Positions 32,691 to 42,143 of a stretch of 64,000 nt of DNA are shown here, piece after piece (the stretch's first letter is position 1; every line of letters begins with the position of its first letter). The stretch spans positions 1-64,000 of the forward strand of contig JAEYWK010000214.1 of assembly GCA_023431345.1 (NCBI GenBank), in the 5' to 3' direction. Position numbers and translations under genes: made by a program. The notes beneath the pieces were generated by a model. That model worked only from the letters and a program-made list of their open reading frames with translations. It had not been told where the DNA came from and did no database searches. The stretch is from Pseudomonadota bacterium (GTDB lineage: Bacteria; Myxococcota_A; Polyangia; Polyangiales; Polyangiaceae).

Positions 32691-33785
32691 CTAAGCGGCG
32701 GGGCTCTTGGCGCCCACGGATGGCGCCTGACTACTGCCCCCCGGGGGGGGGCCCGCGGGTTTCGGTGCCGCCGCTTCTTTCAGTCGTCTTGCCGCCTGCA
32801 CCATATGCACGACCTGATCGAGGATCACCGCCACCAAGATGACGGCGCCGACGATGATGAAGGTCCAGTTCGGGTTGAGGCGCCAGATGCGCGCGATGCC
32901 GTCCGGATCCGTGTACGGGATCTGGAACATGTTGATGCCGTTGTCGATGACGCGCATGATCGCGGTGCCGATCAAGATGCCGAAGATCGTGCCCTCGCCG
33001 CCGCGCAGCGAGCAGCCGCCGAGCACCGCCGCCGCGATCGCGTAAAGCTCGTAGGAGACGCCGACCTGCTGCGACATCTGGCCGATGTAAGCGGCGTAGC
33101 AGATGCCGGCGATGCCCGCGGTACCGGCCGAGATCACGTAGGTGAGCAGCTCGACGCGGTTGACGTTGATGCCGGAGTAGCGAGCGGCGTCGCGGTTGCC
33201 GCCGATCGCGTAGATGTAGCGGCCGAGCACCGTGTAGTGCAGCACGTAGGCGCCCAGGCCAGCGACGGCCAGGAAAATCACGGTGGGCCAGCCGATCAGC
33301 GGGTCACGGCCGAGGTGGAGCAGGCCGCCGCTCGACAGGTTCAGGAGCGGCGAGTTGCCCATGCTGATCACGCCGCCTTCGACGATCGTCTGCGACACGC
33401 CGCGCAGGAGCAGCATGCCACCGAGCGTGACGATGAACGGCTGCAGCTTCAGGCGCGTGATGAGCAGACCTTGCAGCACGCCGACCACCACGGCCGCCAC
33501 CAGCGCGACCGTGATGCCGACCCAAAGCGGGTAGCCGAGGCCGCCCGTCTCCGTCGACGACATGCGGGCGATGATCACGCCCGTGAGCCCCACCACCGAG
33601 CCGATCGACAAGTCGATACCGCCGGTGATGATCACGAACGCGATGCCGATCGCGAAGATTCCGAGCATCGAGATTTGGCGCGTCGTGTTGACGATGTTCG
33701 ACGCGCCCAAGAAATCCGAGTTCGAGGTCCAGAGCGCGATGCACATGAGCACCAGCGCGATCAACATTCCGAGCTCACGCCTCAT
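32691..33785 (-). CDS. Ribose-type sugar ABC transporter permease
   Basis: RbsC/XylH-type inner-membrane permease of 364 residues with about ten helices. Clear family blocks are FVIITGGIDLSIGSVVGL, QPFIVTLGGMLLLRG, YAIGGNRDAARYSGINV and AAVLGGCSLRGGEGTIFG. The C-terminus is a Pro/Ala-rich tail. Its start overlaps the stop of the ATPase gene (ATGA), so it is last in the transporter operon. Confidence 0.92.
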   Translation of the reverse strand: MRRELGMLIALVLMCIALWTSNSDFLGASNIVNTTRQISMLGIFAIGIAFVIITGGIDLSIGSVVGLTGVIIARMSSTETGGLGYPLWVGITVALVAAVVVGVLQGLLITRLKLQPFIVTLGGMLLLRGVSQTIVEGGVISMGNSPLLNLSSGGLLHLGRDPLIGWPTVIFLAVAGLGAYVLHYTVLGRYIYAIGGNRDAARYSGINVNRVELLTYVISAGTAGIAGICYAAYIGQMSQQVGVSYELYAIAAAVLGGCSLRGGEGTIFGILIGTAIMRVIDNGINMFQIPYTDPDGIARIWRLNPNWTFIIVGAVILVAVILDQVVHMVQAARRLKEAAAPKPAGPPPGGSSQAPSVGAKSPAA

Positions 33786-35341
33786 GACGCTGCCACATTG
33801 CTTTCCCCGGTGCTTTCGGGCCTACCGGTCATCAATCCTGCGATCGCGAGCTGCGTGAGCTCGTGTCGTTCGAGCACGCCTTTGAGGCGCCGTTCGTGCA
33901 TGACGACCACGCGATCGCTCATGCCGATAGTCTCTTCCATGTCGGAGCTCACCATCAGGATGGTGATGCCCTGGTCCGCCAAGTCAGCCATGTGGCGGTA
34001 AATCTCGGCCTTGGCCCCGACGTCGATGCCGCGCGTCGGCTCGTCCAAGATCAGCACCTTGGGCGCCATCGCCAGCCACTTGGCGAGCACGACCTTCTGC
34101 TGATTGCCGCCGGACAGGTTCACGACCGCTTGCCGGATCGAGGGCGTCTTGGTGCGCAGGCGCTTCACGCCGTTCTCCGCGACCTCGGTCTCGGTCTTGC
34201 GATCGAGCCAGCCGAAGGCGGCGTAGCTCGCGACGTTGGGGAGGGAGGTGTTCTGCGCCACCGTCATCGGCAGCACGAGGCCGTGCCGCTTGCGGTCCTC
34301 CGGCGCCAGGTAGACGCCGGCGTCGATGGCGTCGCGCGGCGCCCCCGGCTGGTAATCACGACCGTCGAGCTTCATCGAGCCCGAGAGCGCGGGAGTGACG
34401 CCGAAGATGGCTTCCATCAGCTCGGTGCGCCCGGCGCCGATCAGGCCTGCGAAGCCGAGGATCTCGCCTTTGCGCGCGGTGAAGCTGGCTTTGTCGGGAG
34501 CGCCGGGGACGACCAGGTCGACCACCTCGAGCATCGGCTCGGTGGAGGTGCGCTCGCGCTTCTCCGGAAAGTACTCGTTGCTCAGCTCGCGCCCGACCAT
34601 CAGCGCCACGACTTTGTCGTGCGTGGCCTCGGCCCGCAGCAGATCACCCACGTAGCGGCCGTCACGGAGCACGGTGATGCGATCGGACAGATCCATCACC
34701 TCTTGCATACGGTGCGAGATGTAGATGATGCCGATGCCATCGGACTTCAGCTGACGAATGATCTTGAACAGCTGCTCGGACTCGGCGCTGGCGAGCGACG
34801 AGGTCGGCTCGTCCATGATGATGATGCGGGCCTTCGTGGACAGCGCCTTGGCGATCTCCACCATCTGCATCTGGCCGGCCGTCAGCCGCGACACCGGCGT
34901 CGTCACCGGCATCTTCAGGCCCACGCGCGCGATCAGCTCCGCCGCGCGCGCGTTCATCTTCGGGCGGTTGAGCGGACCGAGCAGCCCGCCCTTGGCGCCC
35001 TCTGCGCCCAAGAAGATGTTCGACGTGATGTCGAGGTTCGGCGCCAGCATCAGCTCCTGATGGATCAGGGCGATGCCGCTCGCCTTCGAGTCCTTCACGC
35101 CATCGAAGCTGACCGGCTGACCATCGATGCTGATCTCGCCTTCGTCGGGCGGCTGTACGCCGCCCAAGATCTTCATCAAGGTGCTCTTGCCGGCGCCGTT
35201 CTCGCCCATCAGCGCGAGCACTTCGCCGGCTCTGAGCGAGAGCGAGACGCCCTGCAGCGCCACCACGCCCGGGAAGCGCTTGGTGATGCCCCGCATCTTG
35301 AGGAGAGGGGGGGGCGTCTCGCTATTCGAAGGCTCGCTCAT
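33782..35341 (-). CDS. Sugar ABC transporter ATPase (RbsA type)
   Basis: A 519-residue protein with two ABC domains. The first has GENGAGKST and signature region RLTAGQMQMVEIAKAL with IIIMDEPTSSL. The second has the degenerate Walker A GLIGAGRTE, but a strong signature NLSGGNQQKVVLAKWL and VLILDEPTRGID. This asymmetry is standard for the RbsA/MglA/XylG family. ATG start. Coupled to the permease and preceded by the binding-protein gene, 33 bp away. Confidence 0.94.
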   Translation of the reverse strand: MSEPSNSETPPPLLKMRGITKRFPGVVALQGVSLSLRAGEVLALMGENGAGKSTLMKILGGVQPPDEGEISIDGQPVSFDGVKDSKASGIALIHQELMLAPNLDITSNIFLGAEGAKGGLLGPLNRPKMNARAAELIARVGLKMPVTTPVSRLTAGQMQMVEIAKALSTKARIIIMDEPTSSLASAESEQLFKIIRQLKSDGIGIIYISHRMQEVMDLSDRITVLRDGRYVGDLLRAEATHDKVVALMVGRELSNEYFPEKRERTSTEPMLEVVDLVVPGAPDKASFTARKGEILGFAGLIGAGRTELMEAIFGVTPALSGSMKLDGRDYQPGAPRDAIDAGVYLAPEDRKRHGLVLPMTVAQNTSLPNVASYAAFGWLDRKTETEVAENGVKRLRTKTPSIRQAVVNLSGGNQQKVVLAKWLAMAPKVLILDEPTRGIDVGAKAEIYRHMADLADQGITILMVSSDMEETIGMSDRVVVMHERRLKGVLERHELTQLAIAGLMTGRPESTGESNVAAS

Positions 35342-35374
35342 TGCGTCTCGGTCTACTTTTCTGGCTCGGGGGGC

Positions 35375-36391
35375 TTACTGGACCGACTTCTTCATGTCGG
35401 TGAGCTCGGCCTTGAACGACTCGACGTTGCCCTTGTCGATGACCGTTACGCCTGTATCGATCACGTTGCCAGCCGGAATCGCCTTCTTGGTCTCGGCGTT
35501 CTTGGTGGCGAGGTCGTGCATCCACTTGGCCGACAAGTAGCCGAACTGGAAGGGCTTCTGCACGACGGTCGCCTCGATGGTGCCGCTCTTGATGGCGTCG
35601 AGGGTGGCGTCGTCTTCATCGAACACGGCCGCCTTGATCTTGCCCTGCTTGCCGAGGCCTTCGATGGCGGCGGCGATGGCGGGGCCGTTGTAGTTCCACA
35701 GGCCGACCACCATGCTCAGGTCTTTGTGGGCGTTGATGATGTCTTCGACGTTCGAACGAGCCTTGGCGCGGTCGGTGTTGTCCTCGCGCTTGTCGACGAT
35801 CTCGATCTTCTTGTCTTTGATGGCGGCCTCGATGCCGGCCAAGCGCTGCGCCGCGTTATCGGCGGCGAGCGAGCCGACGAACACCGCGATCTTTCCGCCG
35901 TCGGGCAGGAGCTTGGCGATGCGCTCGCCCAAGGCCTTGCCCGCTTCGAAGTTGTTGGTGCCAATGTAGAGCAGGCGCTTGGACTTCTCGGCGTCCGAGT
36001 CGAAGGTGATGAGGTTGGTCTTCTCGGCGACCTCGTTCAGCACGCGCAGCTGATCTTTCGGGGCGATCACGCTGACGGCGATCGCGTCGTAGCCCTGGCT
36101 CGCGAGGTTCTGCAGGATCTGGTTTTGATCTTCAGGCGTGCCGTTCGGCGGCATCTTCATGTCGACCTGCACCTTGGCTTCCTTCTCGTACTTGCGCAGG
36201 CCGGCCTCGGCGATCTTCCAGAACTGGCTCGGGTTGTTGGTCACGAACGCGAGCTTCACGACCTTGGACCCCGTGGCCGCACCCGATGAAGACGCCGCCG
36301 CGCCGCCCTTGCTGCTGTTGTTGCAGCCCAGCAGCAGCAGCATCGGCAGTGCTGCCAGAACGAGACCCAGTTTCCGCTTTGCTTTGTTCAT
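35375..36391 (-). CDS. Sugar-binding lipoprotein of the ribose-type ABC transporter
   Basis: A 338-residue periplasmic-binding-protein family member, RbsB-like. The N-terminus is a lipoprotein signal with LLLLGC (Cys23), then a Ser/Ala-rich linker. The Peripla_BP_4 fold is visible in VKLAFVTNNPSQFW, LASQGYDAIAVSVI, LLYIGTNNFEAGKALGE, DGGKIAVFVGS and WNYNGPAIAAAIEG. ATG start. It is first in its operon, so the 381-bp upstream region should hold the promoter and operator. The ligand could be ribose, xylose or a related sugar. Confidence 0.92.
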   Translation of the reverse strand: MNKAKRKLGLVLAALPMLLLLGCNNSSKGGAAASSSGAATGSKVVKLAFVTNNPSQFWKIAEAGLRKYEKEAKVQVDMKMPPNGTPEDQNQILQNLASQGYDAIAVSVIAPKDQLRVLNEVAEKTNLITFDSDAEKSKRLLYIGTNNFEAGKALGERIAKLLPDGGKIAVFVGSLAADNAAQRLAGIEAAIKDKKIEIVDKREDNTDRAKARSNVEDIINAHKDLSMVVGLWNYNGPAIAAAIEGLGKQGKIKAAVFDEDDATLDAIKSGTIEATVVQKPFQFGYLSAKWMHDLATKNAETKKAIPAGNVIDTGVTVIDKGNVESFKAELTDMKKSVQ

Positions 36392-36772
36392 GTCGCCACA
36401 ATCCTCGGGTTTTTCGCTTGCGCCTTCGATTCAGCTCTGGGCCCGACGCACAAGCGAGTCTGGCCGGCGAGCTTAGAACAGGTCAGATCGTCAATGCTCT
36501 GATTCGAGCGCGCTCTGCCGCGGAGTCCAGTGGTCGACGTCGTGCACTGCCACCCCGCAAAGTGGCTGGCGCGTGCTGACGTTGATCGACTTTTTCGAAA
36601 ATTGCGGCATTTCGGGCGCGCGGAGCGTGCGTGTTTATGGTTGGACTCCGCCGGCTCCAACCATCTTTCGAGCGTGCGTTCGTGATGAACAGTTGTGGCG
36701 CCTCTGTAGAGCATCGCTCGCGCCGAGGCAACGACGCGACATCGGGCGGCATCGCGCGACCTCGATCGCCCC
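36392..36772. other. Intergenic region upstream of the sugar ABC operon
   Basis: No gene fits. An AT-rich patch lies at about 36580-36610 and an inverted repeat at 36637-36664; the promoter of the minus-strand operon is expected here. Confidence 0.5.
36637..36664. promoter_or_regulatory. 9-bp inverted repeat, possible operator
   Basis: ATGGTTGGA (36637-36645) and TCCAACCAT (36656-36664) are perfect complements around 10 nt, about 246 bp upstream of the sugar-binding protein start. This size and spacing suit a dimeric repressor site or a hairpin; no regulator gene is adjacent. Confidence 0.35.
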
Positions 36773-37330
36773 TCAGCGGGCGGGCGCTAGGGTGGGCGCT
36801 GGCGGCGCAGGCGTGGCGGGAGCGTCAGTTGGGGCCGCGCTGGGCGGCGGAGCGGGTGCGGGCGCCGGCGTGGGCGCCGGGCCGCAGTCACAGCTGCCGA
36901 AGCCCGTGCCATCGCTCAGGCAGATTTGCCCCCCCTGGCAGGCGCCCGGGCCCACGCAGGCGCGTGTTTCGCCGAGCGTGCACACGCGGGAGGCGCTCGG
37001 GGCCGGCGCGGGGGTCAACGACGAGGCTACCGGCGCCGCACCGCTGAGCGACAGCAGCGGGTCGCTCCCGTCCGTCGTGCACTTCAGATGAAGCCGACTG
37101 GTGTGGTACGCGCGCTCGAACGGTGGCGCATCGCGTAACCGCGTCTCGCTCACTCCTTCGAGGATACGGAAGCGCTGGTTACTGCAAAGCTCCTTGGCTC
37201 GGCGAACGCAGTCGTCCATCTCGAGCTCGCACGTCACCTTCACCGAGCCGTCTTCTAGCTTTTGTTGCGTGAATTCGGCGCCCCCACACGCCACGAGACC
37301 TGTCAAAGCGAGAAGCCAGTATCGGGGCAT
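36773..37330 (-). CDS. Cysteine-motif lipoprotein
   Basis: A 185-residue lipoprotein (signal peptide, Cys15 in GLVACGG). The middle contains VCTLGETRACVGPGACQGGQ and the following DGTGFGSCDCG, matching the Cys-rich repeat often seen in myxobacterial surface proteins. Upstream is a disulfide-capable segment (TCELEMDDCVRRAKELCSNQ). The C-terminus is a Pro/Ala-rich tail. Function is unknown. The ATG at 37330 gives a proper signal peptide. Confidence 0.68.
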   Translation of the reverse strand: MPRYWLLALTGLVACGGAEFTQQKLEDGSVKVTCELEMDDCVRRAKELCSNQRFRILEGVSETRLRDAPPFERAYHTSRLHLKCTTDGSDPLLSLSGAAPVASSLTPAPAPSASRVCTLGETRACVGPGACQGGQICLSDGTGFGSCDCGPAPTPAPAPAPPPSAAPTDAPATPAPPAPTLAPAR

Positions 37331-37440
37331 GCGCCCACGTATGCCAGACCCGGAGGCGGCCTGCACGCGCAGAAGTCAGACCCAATCTTGGAAGGCGCGT
37401 CGCGCCGGGCCTCATTGAACCTCGAGCGACGCGCGCCATA

Positions 37441-38967
37441 ATGAAGATCACGAAACCCAGCTGCCATGCGCGGCTCCGCGGCCTGCGCAGGGCGGCGGTG
37501 ATCGGCATCGGCGCCGTCGGGCTCGCCGGCAGCGTCGGCTGCTCGGGCCAGACGAGCGCGCCCGACCAGCCCGCCGAGGTCTCGGCGGAAGACGTGTGGC
37601 TCTCGCGCATCGGCACGGGCGCCGAGCAGCTGGCTCGGGTCTGTAGGCGTGGCTCGACGGATCGCGTCGCCACGGCGCTCTGCGATCCCAAAGCCGGGCC
37701 CATCGAAGGGCTGCAAGACCTATACCGGGCGCTGCGCCTCGACCAGCCCGCGCAGCGAGTGCTGGCGGCAACCACGCACTCCCTCGGGCTGTCCGCGCGC
37801 ATCGTGTCGGCTGCCAACCCGCGCGTTCTGGTCTTCGCCAATAACTCGTCCGCGAACGGAGACCAGTTCGAGTACGAAGAGATAGTCGCGACGGCGTTTA
37901 CCCGCGGCGAACAGCTGGTCGAGCTCTCGGCCCTCGATCCCGCTACCTACGAGTACAACTTTTACCTGCTGCGGTATGCGCAGCGCTGCAACGACACGCG
38001 CTGCGCCCCCGAAGACTTATTGACGGAGCAAACCGAGCACGGCTGGCGTAGCTGGTCGCTCTACTCCGATGAAGATCTCCGGGATACGCCGCTCGACTGC
38101 GTCTCCTGTCACCTGCCCTTCGGGGCCGGAACTCGCAAAATGCTGTTGATGCGCCAGGTGGTCGACCCGTGGATGCATTGGGGCGATTTTCGCGGGGGCG
38201 ACGAGCGCCTCTGCCCTGAGCGGCCGCCTGAAGGAACCACGCCCCGAGTCATCGCCACGGCGGACGGGCTCGACCTCATGCGAGAGCTAGAAGGGGCAAC
38301 GGGTACGTTCGCGGGCGTTCCGGTCGCCGAGGTGCATGCGGCGGCCAGCGGCGCGAACATGTCCGACTTCCTCGTGGACGCCGAGAACCTGATCCGCGTC
38401 AGCCCGGTTCCTCCGTACCCGTACGAACAGCTGAGCTTTCCCACGCGCGAGGTGCTGTGCGAGCGCTTCCACGACGGGACGAGCCCCACGTGGGACCAGG
38501 GGCGCGCTGAATCCGTGGCTCGCGGGCTGCACCAGCCGTACTACGCTCCCGACGTGCTCGGCCCCGAAAGTCGGGCTCAGCTTGCGGCGGGACGCGGGGC
38601 TTTTCTCCGTGGCCAGAGCGGCAGCGCGTTCGACGTGGCAGCCTCGCTGATCGCGCCCGAGGCGGCGTCGGCGGTCGGCTTCGTGCCTCGCGCGGACGAC
38701 GCGGCCCCCGACATTCTGCGTGGGATGTGCGTGCGCTGCCACGCCCAGGGCACGGACCCGAGCTTGCGGCGAGCGGCTTTCGACGCCGAAGCGCTCGACT
38801 CCATCGCCCCCGCCACCTTCCGAGCCGTCCGCGAGCGGCTCAGCCTGCCCAAGACCGCGCCCGGGGTGATGCCGCCGCGGCGGGTGGGGGAGCTGCCCGA
38901 TTGGGCTATCAGCCGCGTCCTCGACTACCTTCGGGAGCGCTGCGCGGTGGCAGGGGCGTGCGAGTGA
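37441..38967 (+). CDS. Lipoprotein with two CxxCH haem-binding motifs
   Basis: A 508-residue exported lipoprotein: signal segment with a likely lipobox at SVGC (Cys34). Two CxxCH motifs are present, C220-V-S-C223-H224 and C430-V-R-C433-H434, so c-type haem attachment is plausible, and the C-terminal part resembles a cytochrome c domain. The remainder has no recognised fold. It may carry electrons at the cell surface or in the periplasm. ATG start. It is followed 293 bp later by a Gly-rich lipoprotein on the same strand. Confidence 0.66.
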   Translation: MKITKPSCHARLRGLRRAAVIGIGAVGLAGSVGCSGQTSAPDQPAEVSAEDVWLSRIGTGAEQLARVCRRGSTDRVATALCDPKAGPIEGLQDLYRALRLDQPAQRVLAATTHSLGLSARIVSAANPRVLVFANNSSANGDQFEYEEIVATAFTRGEQLVELSALDPATYEYNFYLLRYAQRCNDTRCAPEDLLTEQTEHGWRSWSLYSDEDLRDTPLDCVSCHLPFGAGTRKMLLMRQVVDPWMHWGDFRGGDERLCPERPPEGTTPRVIATADGLDLMRELEGATGTFAGVPVAEVHAAASGANMSDFLVDAENLIRVSPVPPYPYEQLSFPTREVLCERFHDGTSPTWDQGRAESVARGLHQPYYAPDVLGPESRAQLAAGRGAFLRGQSGSAFDVAASLIAPEAASAVGFVPRADDAAPDILRGMCVRCHAQGTDPSLRRAAFDAEALDSIAPATFRAVRERLSLPKTAPGVMPPRRVGELPDWAISRVLDYLRERCAVAGACE

Positions 38968-39260
38968 GTGCCAGCCGGTCAGACCGGTCGGGTGGCCGCT
39001 GGCGCGAATCGAGCCAGCTGAAATGCGTCTAGAATAGCAATTTGCTCTGCTACTGTGATGGAAGGCGAGGCGGGCTCGCTCCGGTGAGTCGCCCTTATTT
39101 TCTTGGCCGGGTCGCGCTCGATACTGGCACTCACCGTTGAAAGAGTTCGCGTTGCTTCGAGAAAATATAAGCGGACTCTGCTTGCGGCCCTTTCTTCTAA
39201 GGCGACGGCCTGGGACGCATCGACACTCGTCAACCACCCCCTGGGTCCACGGAGAAACAA

Positions 39261-40364
39261 ATGAAGCGTGCGCTGTCCCTATTGCTGATCGCCCTGCCCG
39301 TCATCCCGTTTGCCGGCTGCTCCTCAGAAGACGTTGGCACTGAGTATCCGGTGGGCGGCACCGGCCCGAGCGCGGGCGTACCGAGCACGGGCGGCGGGAC
39401 CGCCGGCTCGGATACGGGCGGCATGCCTGCCACGGCCGGCACCTCGACTACCGACGCGGGCACGGGCGCCGGCGGCGCCTCGGGCGGCACCGCTGGTATG
39501 GCGGGTAGCACCAGCACGACGGGCGGCGTGTCGGGTGGCACCGGCGGAACGTCGGGCGGTACTGGCGGCGTGTCGGGCGGCACTGGCGGCGTGTCGGGCG
39601 GCAGCGGCGGCGCGGGCGGCGGTGGCGGCAGTGGCGGCGCCGGGGAACCTCCGGTGAGCCTCGGCAAGCTCGACGGCATGCTCGTCCAAACGCCGTGCAA
39701 AGACTCGACCACCGATGACTGCGATAGCGCGGGCTGGATCTACGAGGGCAAAACCTACGCGTGCAGCGGCGGCAACCTAGACACCGACGCTGCCGCGACG
39801 AGGACGATCCTCGACTTCCCCGTGACGGGTGGCGTGCCTGGCAAGGTGTACCTCGCGACCATGCGCTTCTACGGCATCATGGAGCCGAAGATCTACGGCG
39901 ACGGCATTCAGCGTGAGGCGACGACGCGACCCGGTCTCGGCAACCCCTCCAATCCTCCCGGCTTCGCTTGGGGCAAGACGCCGAATCCGAGCGTCAAGCA
40001 GTCGGACTACAACACGTACGAGCTGCACGTCATCGACGACAAGGGCGTGCTCCTCAAGAAGTACTTCCTCAACGCGGACACGCAAGAGGGACACTGGACG
40101 TTCGCGGTCGACTTCGAGCGACAGATCGAGGTCGTCGCTGGCGGCAAAGTTCACGTTCGAAGCTTCGACGCCAACTGCCGCATGATCAAAAACTGCGGCA
40201 GCACGGGTGCAGGCCAGCCGTGCAGCGGAAAGGCTCAGTCAGTCGCGGGCGTCTCCGCCGCGATGCCCGCCATCACCGTCTCGCAGCCGGGCCTTGGAAA
40301 GCCTAACGATCAGGCTGGTCAGTGGTTCGCGATCGACGTGAAGTCCATCGTGCCCAAGCCCTGA
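39261..40364 (+). CDS. Lipoprotein with Gly/Thr-rich linker
   Basis: A 367-residue lipoprotein (lipobox FAGC, Cys20). Residues about 30-130 form a Gly/Ser/Thr-rich linker encoded in part by a 21-bp tandem repeat, then a compact C-terminal domain (about 135-365) with cysteines and beta-like segments (LDFPVTGGVPGKVYLATMRF, HWTFAVDFERQIEVVAGG). Such linkers are typical of surface lipoproteins of Sorangiineae. No enzymatic motif is seen. The ATG has a good ribosome-binding site (GGAGAAACAA). A weak TATAAG -10-like box is at 39166-39171. Confidence 0.72.
   Translation: MKRALSLLLIALPVIPFAGCSSEDVGTEYPVGGTGPSAGVPSTGGGTAGSDTGGMPATAGTSTTDAGTGAGGASGGTAGMAGSTSTTGGVSGGTGGTSGGTGGVSGGTGGVSGGSGGAGGGGGSGGAGEPPVSLGKLDGMLVQTPCKDSTTDDCDSAGWIYEGKTYACSGGNLDTDAAATRTILDFPVTGGVPGKVYLATMRFYGIMEPKIYGDGIQREATTRPGLGNPSNPPGFAWGKTPNPSVKQSDYNTYELHVIDDKGVLLKKYFLNADTQEGHWTFAVDFERQIEVVAGGKVHVRSFDANCRMIKNCGSTGAGQPCSGKAQSVAGVSAAMPAITVSQPGLGKPNDQAGQWFAIDVKSIVPKP
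39525..39608 (+). repeat. Four tandem 21-bp repeats
   Basis: Units start at 39525, 39546, 39567 and 39588 and encode GVSGGTG, GTSGGTG, GVSGGTG and GVSGGSG in the lipoprotein linker. In-frame length variation between strains is likely. Confidence 0.85.
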
Positions 40365-40411
40365 TACTCGAGCACTCGACTCGCCTCGAACAGGCTTTCT
40401 TCGAACAAATC

Positions 40412-40448
40412 TCGCGCGCATCGTAAAAGGGATTTACGGTGCGCGCGA
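40412..40448 (+). other. 16-bp stem hairpin in the porin leader
   Basis: The arms 40412-40427 and 40433-40448 are complementary along all 16 positions (15 Watson-Crick and one G-U) around a 5-nt AGGGA loop. It lies between the lipoprotein stop and the porin GTG start. No T-run follows, so it may be an attenuator, mRNA-stability element or terminator of the upstream gene. Confidence 0.55.
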
Positions 40449-40549
40449 CAGATTGTATTGCAATGCGTGCAAGCTCAGCGCCCCGCGCGAGCGATCTGAC
40501 AGTGGGTTACGCCCGGGTATCCAGGGCTCCATCTCCGACAGGTGACAAC

Positions 40550-42034
40550 GTGAATTTTCGACGTGTGCCGCAACCAAATCGGGCTCTCGCTGCGCTTGCA
40601 CTGGCAGGCTCTTTTCTCTTGCCTCGGGCGGCCGCGGCAGAGGTAACGTTGGTGGAGAAAGACGGCTGGCAGGTGTTCATCACCGGGCGCGTGCAAGCCT
40701 TCATCAACTACAACAAGGGTGATGGTTACCCGGAACCGGTCATCAAAGACGGCAACGGCAACAGCGTCGAGCTGCGCGGCGGCGGCCAGCCCCCGTCGGA
40801 GGCCTATCACGAGTATCCCAACCCGCGCACGGCGGCGCCCGGCGCGCCCCCCATCGTCCCTACCGACGCAGAGTTGACCGGCTCGATCGAAGAGCTCCGC
40901 GTGCGAACCGGCTTCGTCGGTAACGTGCTCGGCTTCGGCATCAAGAAGAAGATCAACGACGACACGGAGGTGAAAGCCTACACGGCCGTCACCACGTACA
41001 TCGACTCGACGACGCGCCGGAAGTACCTCGAAGTTCGCCCCGACTGGCGTGAGAGCTTCCTCGAGATCACGGCCCCCTGGGGCAGCCTGACGGCGGGGCG
41101 CTTCTTGACGCTGTTTTCGCGCGGCGCGACCGAGATCACTTACCTCTACGGCTTCAGCTACGGTCTCGGTTGGCCTGGCGGCGTCAGCAGCATCAGCGGC
41201 AGCGGCCCTGGCGCGGGTCACGTCGGCTTCGGCGTGCTCGGTAACGGCTTCGGCGGCGGCATCGCCTACGCCACGCCGTCGCTGGGCGGCGCGAAGATCA
41301 ACGTCGGTGTGTACGACGCGAACTCGCTCGTCGGCTCCGGCAAGTGGGAGCGCGTCAAATGGCCGCGCGCCGAGACCGAAATCACCTTCGACAAAGATTT
41401 CGGCGACTCCGGGCTGATCAAGCTGTTCGTCAACGGCGCCTGGCAAAAGGTCTACAACAAAGAGAACCAGAAAGACGGCACGATCATCGGCGCCGGCTAC
41501 GGTGGCCGCGTCGAGTTCGGCCCCGTTCATCTCGGTCTCGCGGGTCACTACGGTAAAGGCGTCGGTATGGACTTCGCGCTGCAGCCCAGCGTCGCGATCT
41601 GGGATCCGCGCCCCCAGGCTACGGACCTCAAGCTGCGCACCTTCACGGGCTACTACGCGCAAGCGATGATTTCGGCGTTGCCCGCGCTGGACATCTCGGC
41701 CGGCTTCGGCGTGACCAGCGTCGCCCAGCTCGACGACGACAAGATTGATCTCGAAGACCACGACGGAGATCCGACCACGCCGACCGCGACCGATAACGGG
41801 GCCGACCCGGTGGCGAGGCCGACGCCGATTGACTCCGTCGGGTACGTCACGATCAAGCAACAGATGGGTCTCTCCGCTGGCGCTACGATCCACGTGACGG
41901 AGAACATTCACGTCGCGCTCGAGTACTTCCGAGCGATGTTTCAGTGGTATCGCCCGACGCCCGCCGTCGCCGGGAAGACGAACCCGAAGCAGGACATCAA
42001 CGTCGTGAACGCCGGCATCACGTACGCCTGGTAA
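40550..42034 (+). CDS. Porin-like outer-membrane beta-barrel
   Basis: A 494-residue exported protein with a signal peptide (RALAALALAGSFLLPRAAAAEV, cleavage near residue 27). The mature part alternates polar and hydrophobic residues with many aromatic and Gly positions (GWQVFITGRVQAFINYNKGDG, WGSLTAGRFLTLFSRGATEI) and ends in a barrel-like aromatic residue (NAGITYAW). It looks like a 16-strand-type general or sugar porin. I chose the GTG at 40550, preceded by AGGTGA as ribosome-binding site, rather than the longer frame from 40439. Confidence 0.82.
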   Translation: MNFRRVPQPNRALAALALAGSFLLPRAAAAEVTLVEKDGWQVFITGRVQAFINYNKGDGYPEPVIKDGNGNSVELRGGGQPPSEAYHEYPNPRTAAPGAPPIVPTDAELTGSIEELRVRTGFVGNVLGFGIKKKINDDTEVKAYTAVTTYIDSTTRRKYLEVRPDWRESFLEITAPWGSLTAGRFLTLFSRGATEITYLYGFSYGLGWPGGVSSISGSGPGAGHVGFGVLGNGFGGGIAYATPSLGGAKINVGVYDANSLVGSGKWERVKWPRAETEITFDKDFGDSGLIKLFVNGAWQKVYNKENQKDGTIIGAGYGGRVEFGPVHLGLAGHYGKGVGMDFALQPSVAIWDPRPQATDLKLRTFTGYYAQAMISALPALDISAGFGVTSVAQLDDDKIDLEDHDGDPTTPTATDNGADPVARPTPIDSVGYVTIKQQMGLSAGATIHVTENIHVALEYFRAMFQWYRPTPAVAGKTNPKQDINVVNAGITYAW

Positions 42035-42143
42035 ATCGCCCTACAGGGCATCGACGCTCGACGCTCGGCGCGCCGGTCATGGTCGCCGAGCGTCTCATTT
42101 TTGTGGCGTTGACAGCGGCGCCAAGCGTGACAATCCCATCAGG

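Noticed and set aside
33863..36289. 808-residue plus-strand frame over the sugar ABC genes
   Set aside because: Antisense to three clearly homologous ABC genes and with no family match.
39120..39180. Sigma-70-type promoter for the Gly-rich lipoprotein
   Set aside because: A TATAAG box is present, but no -35 element lies at 16-18 bp; only a mention in the gene entry is justified.
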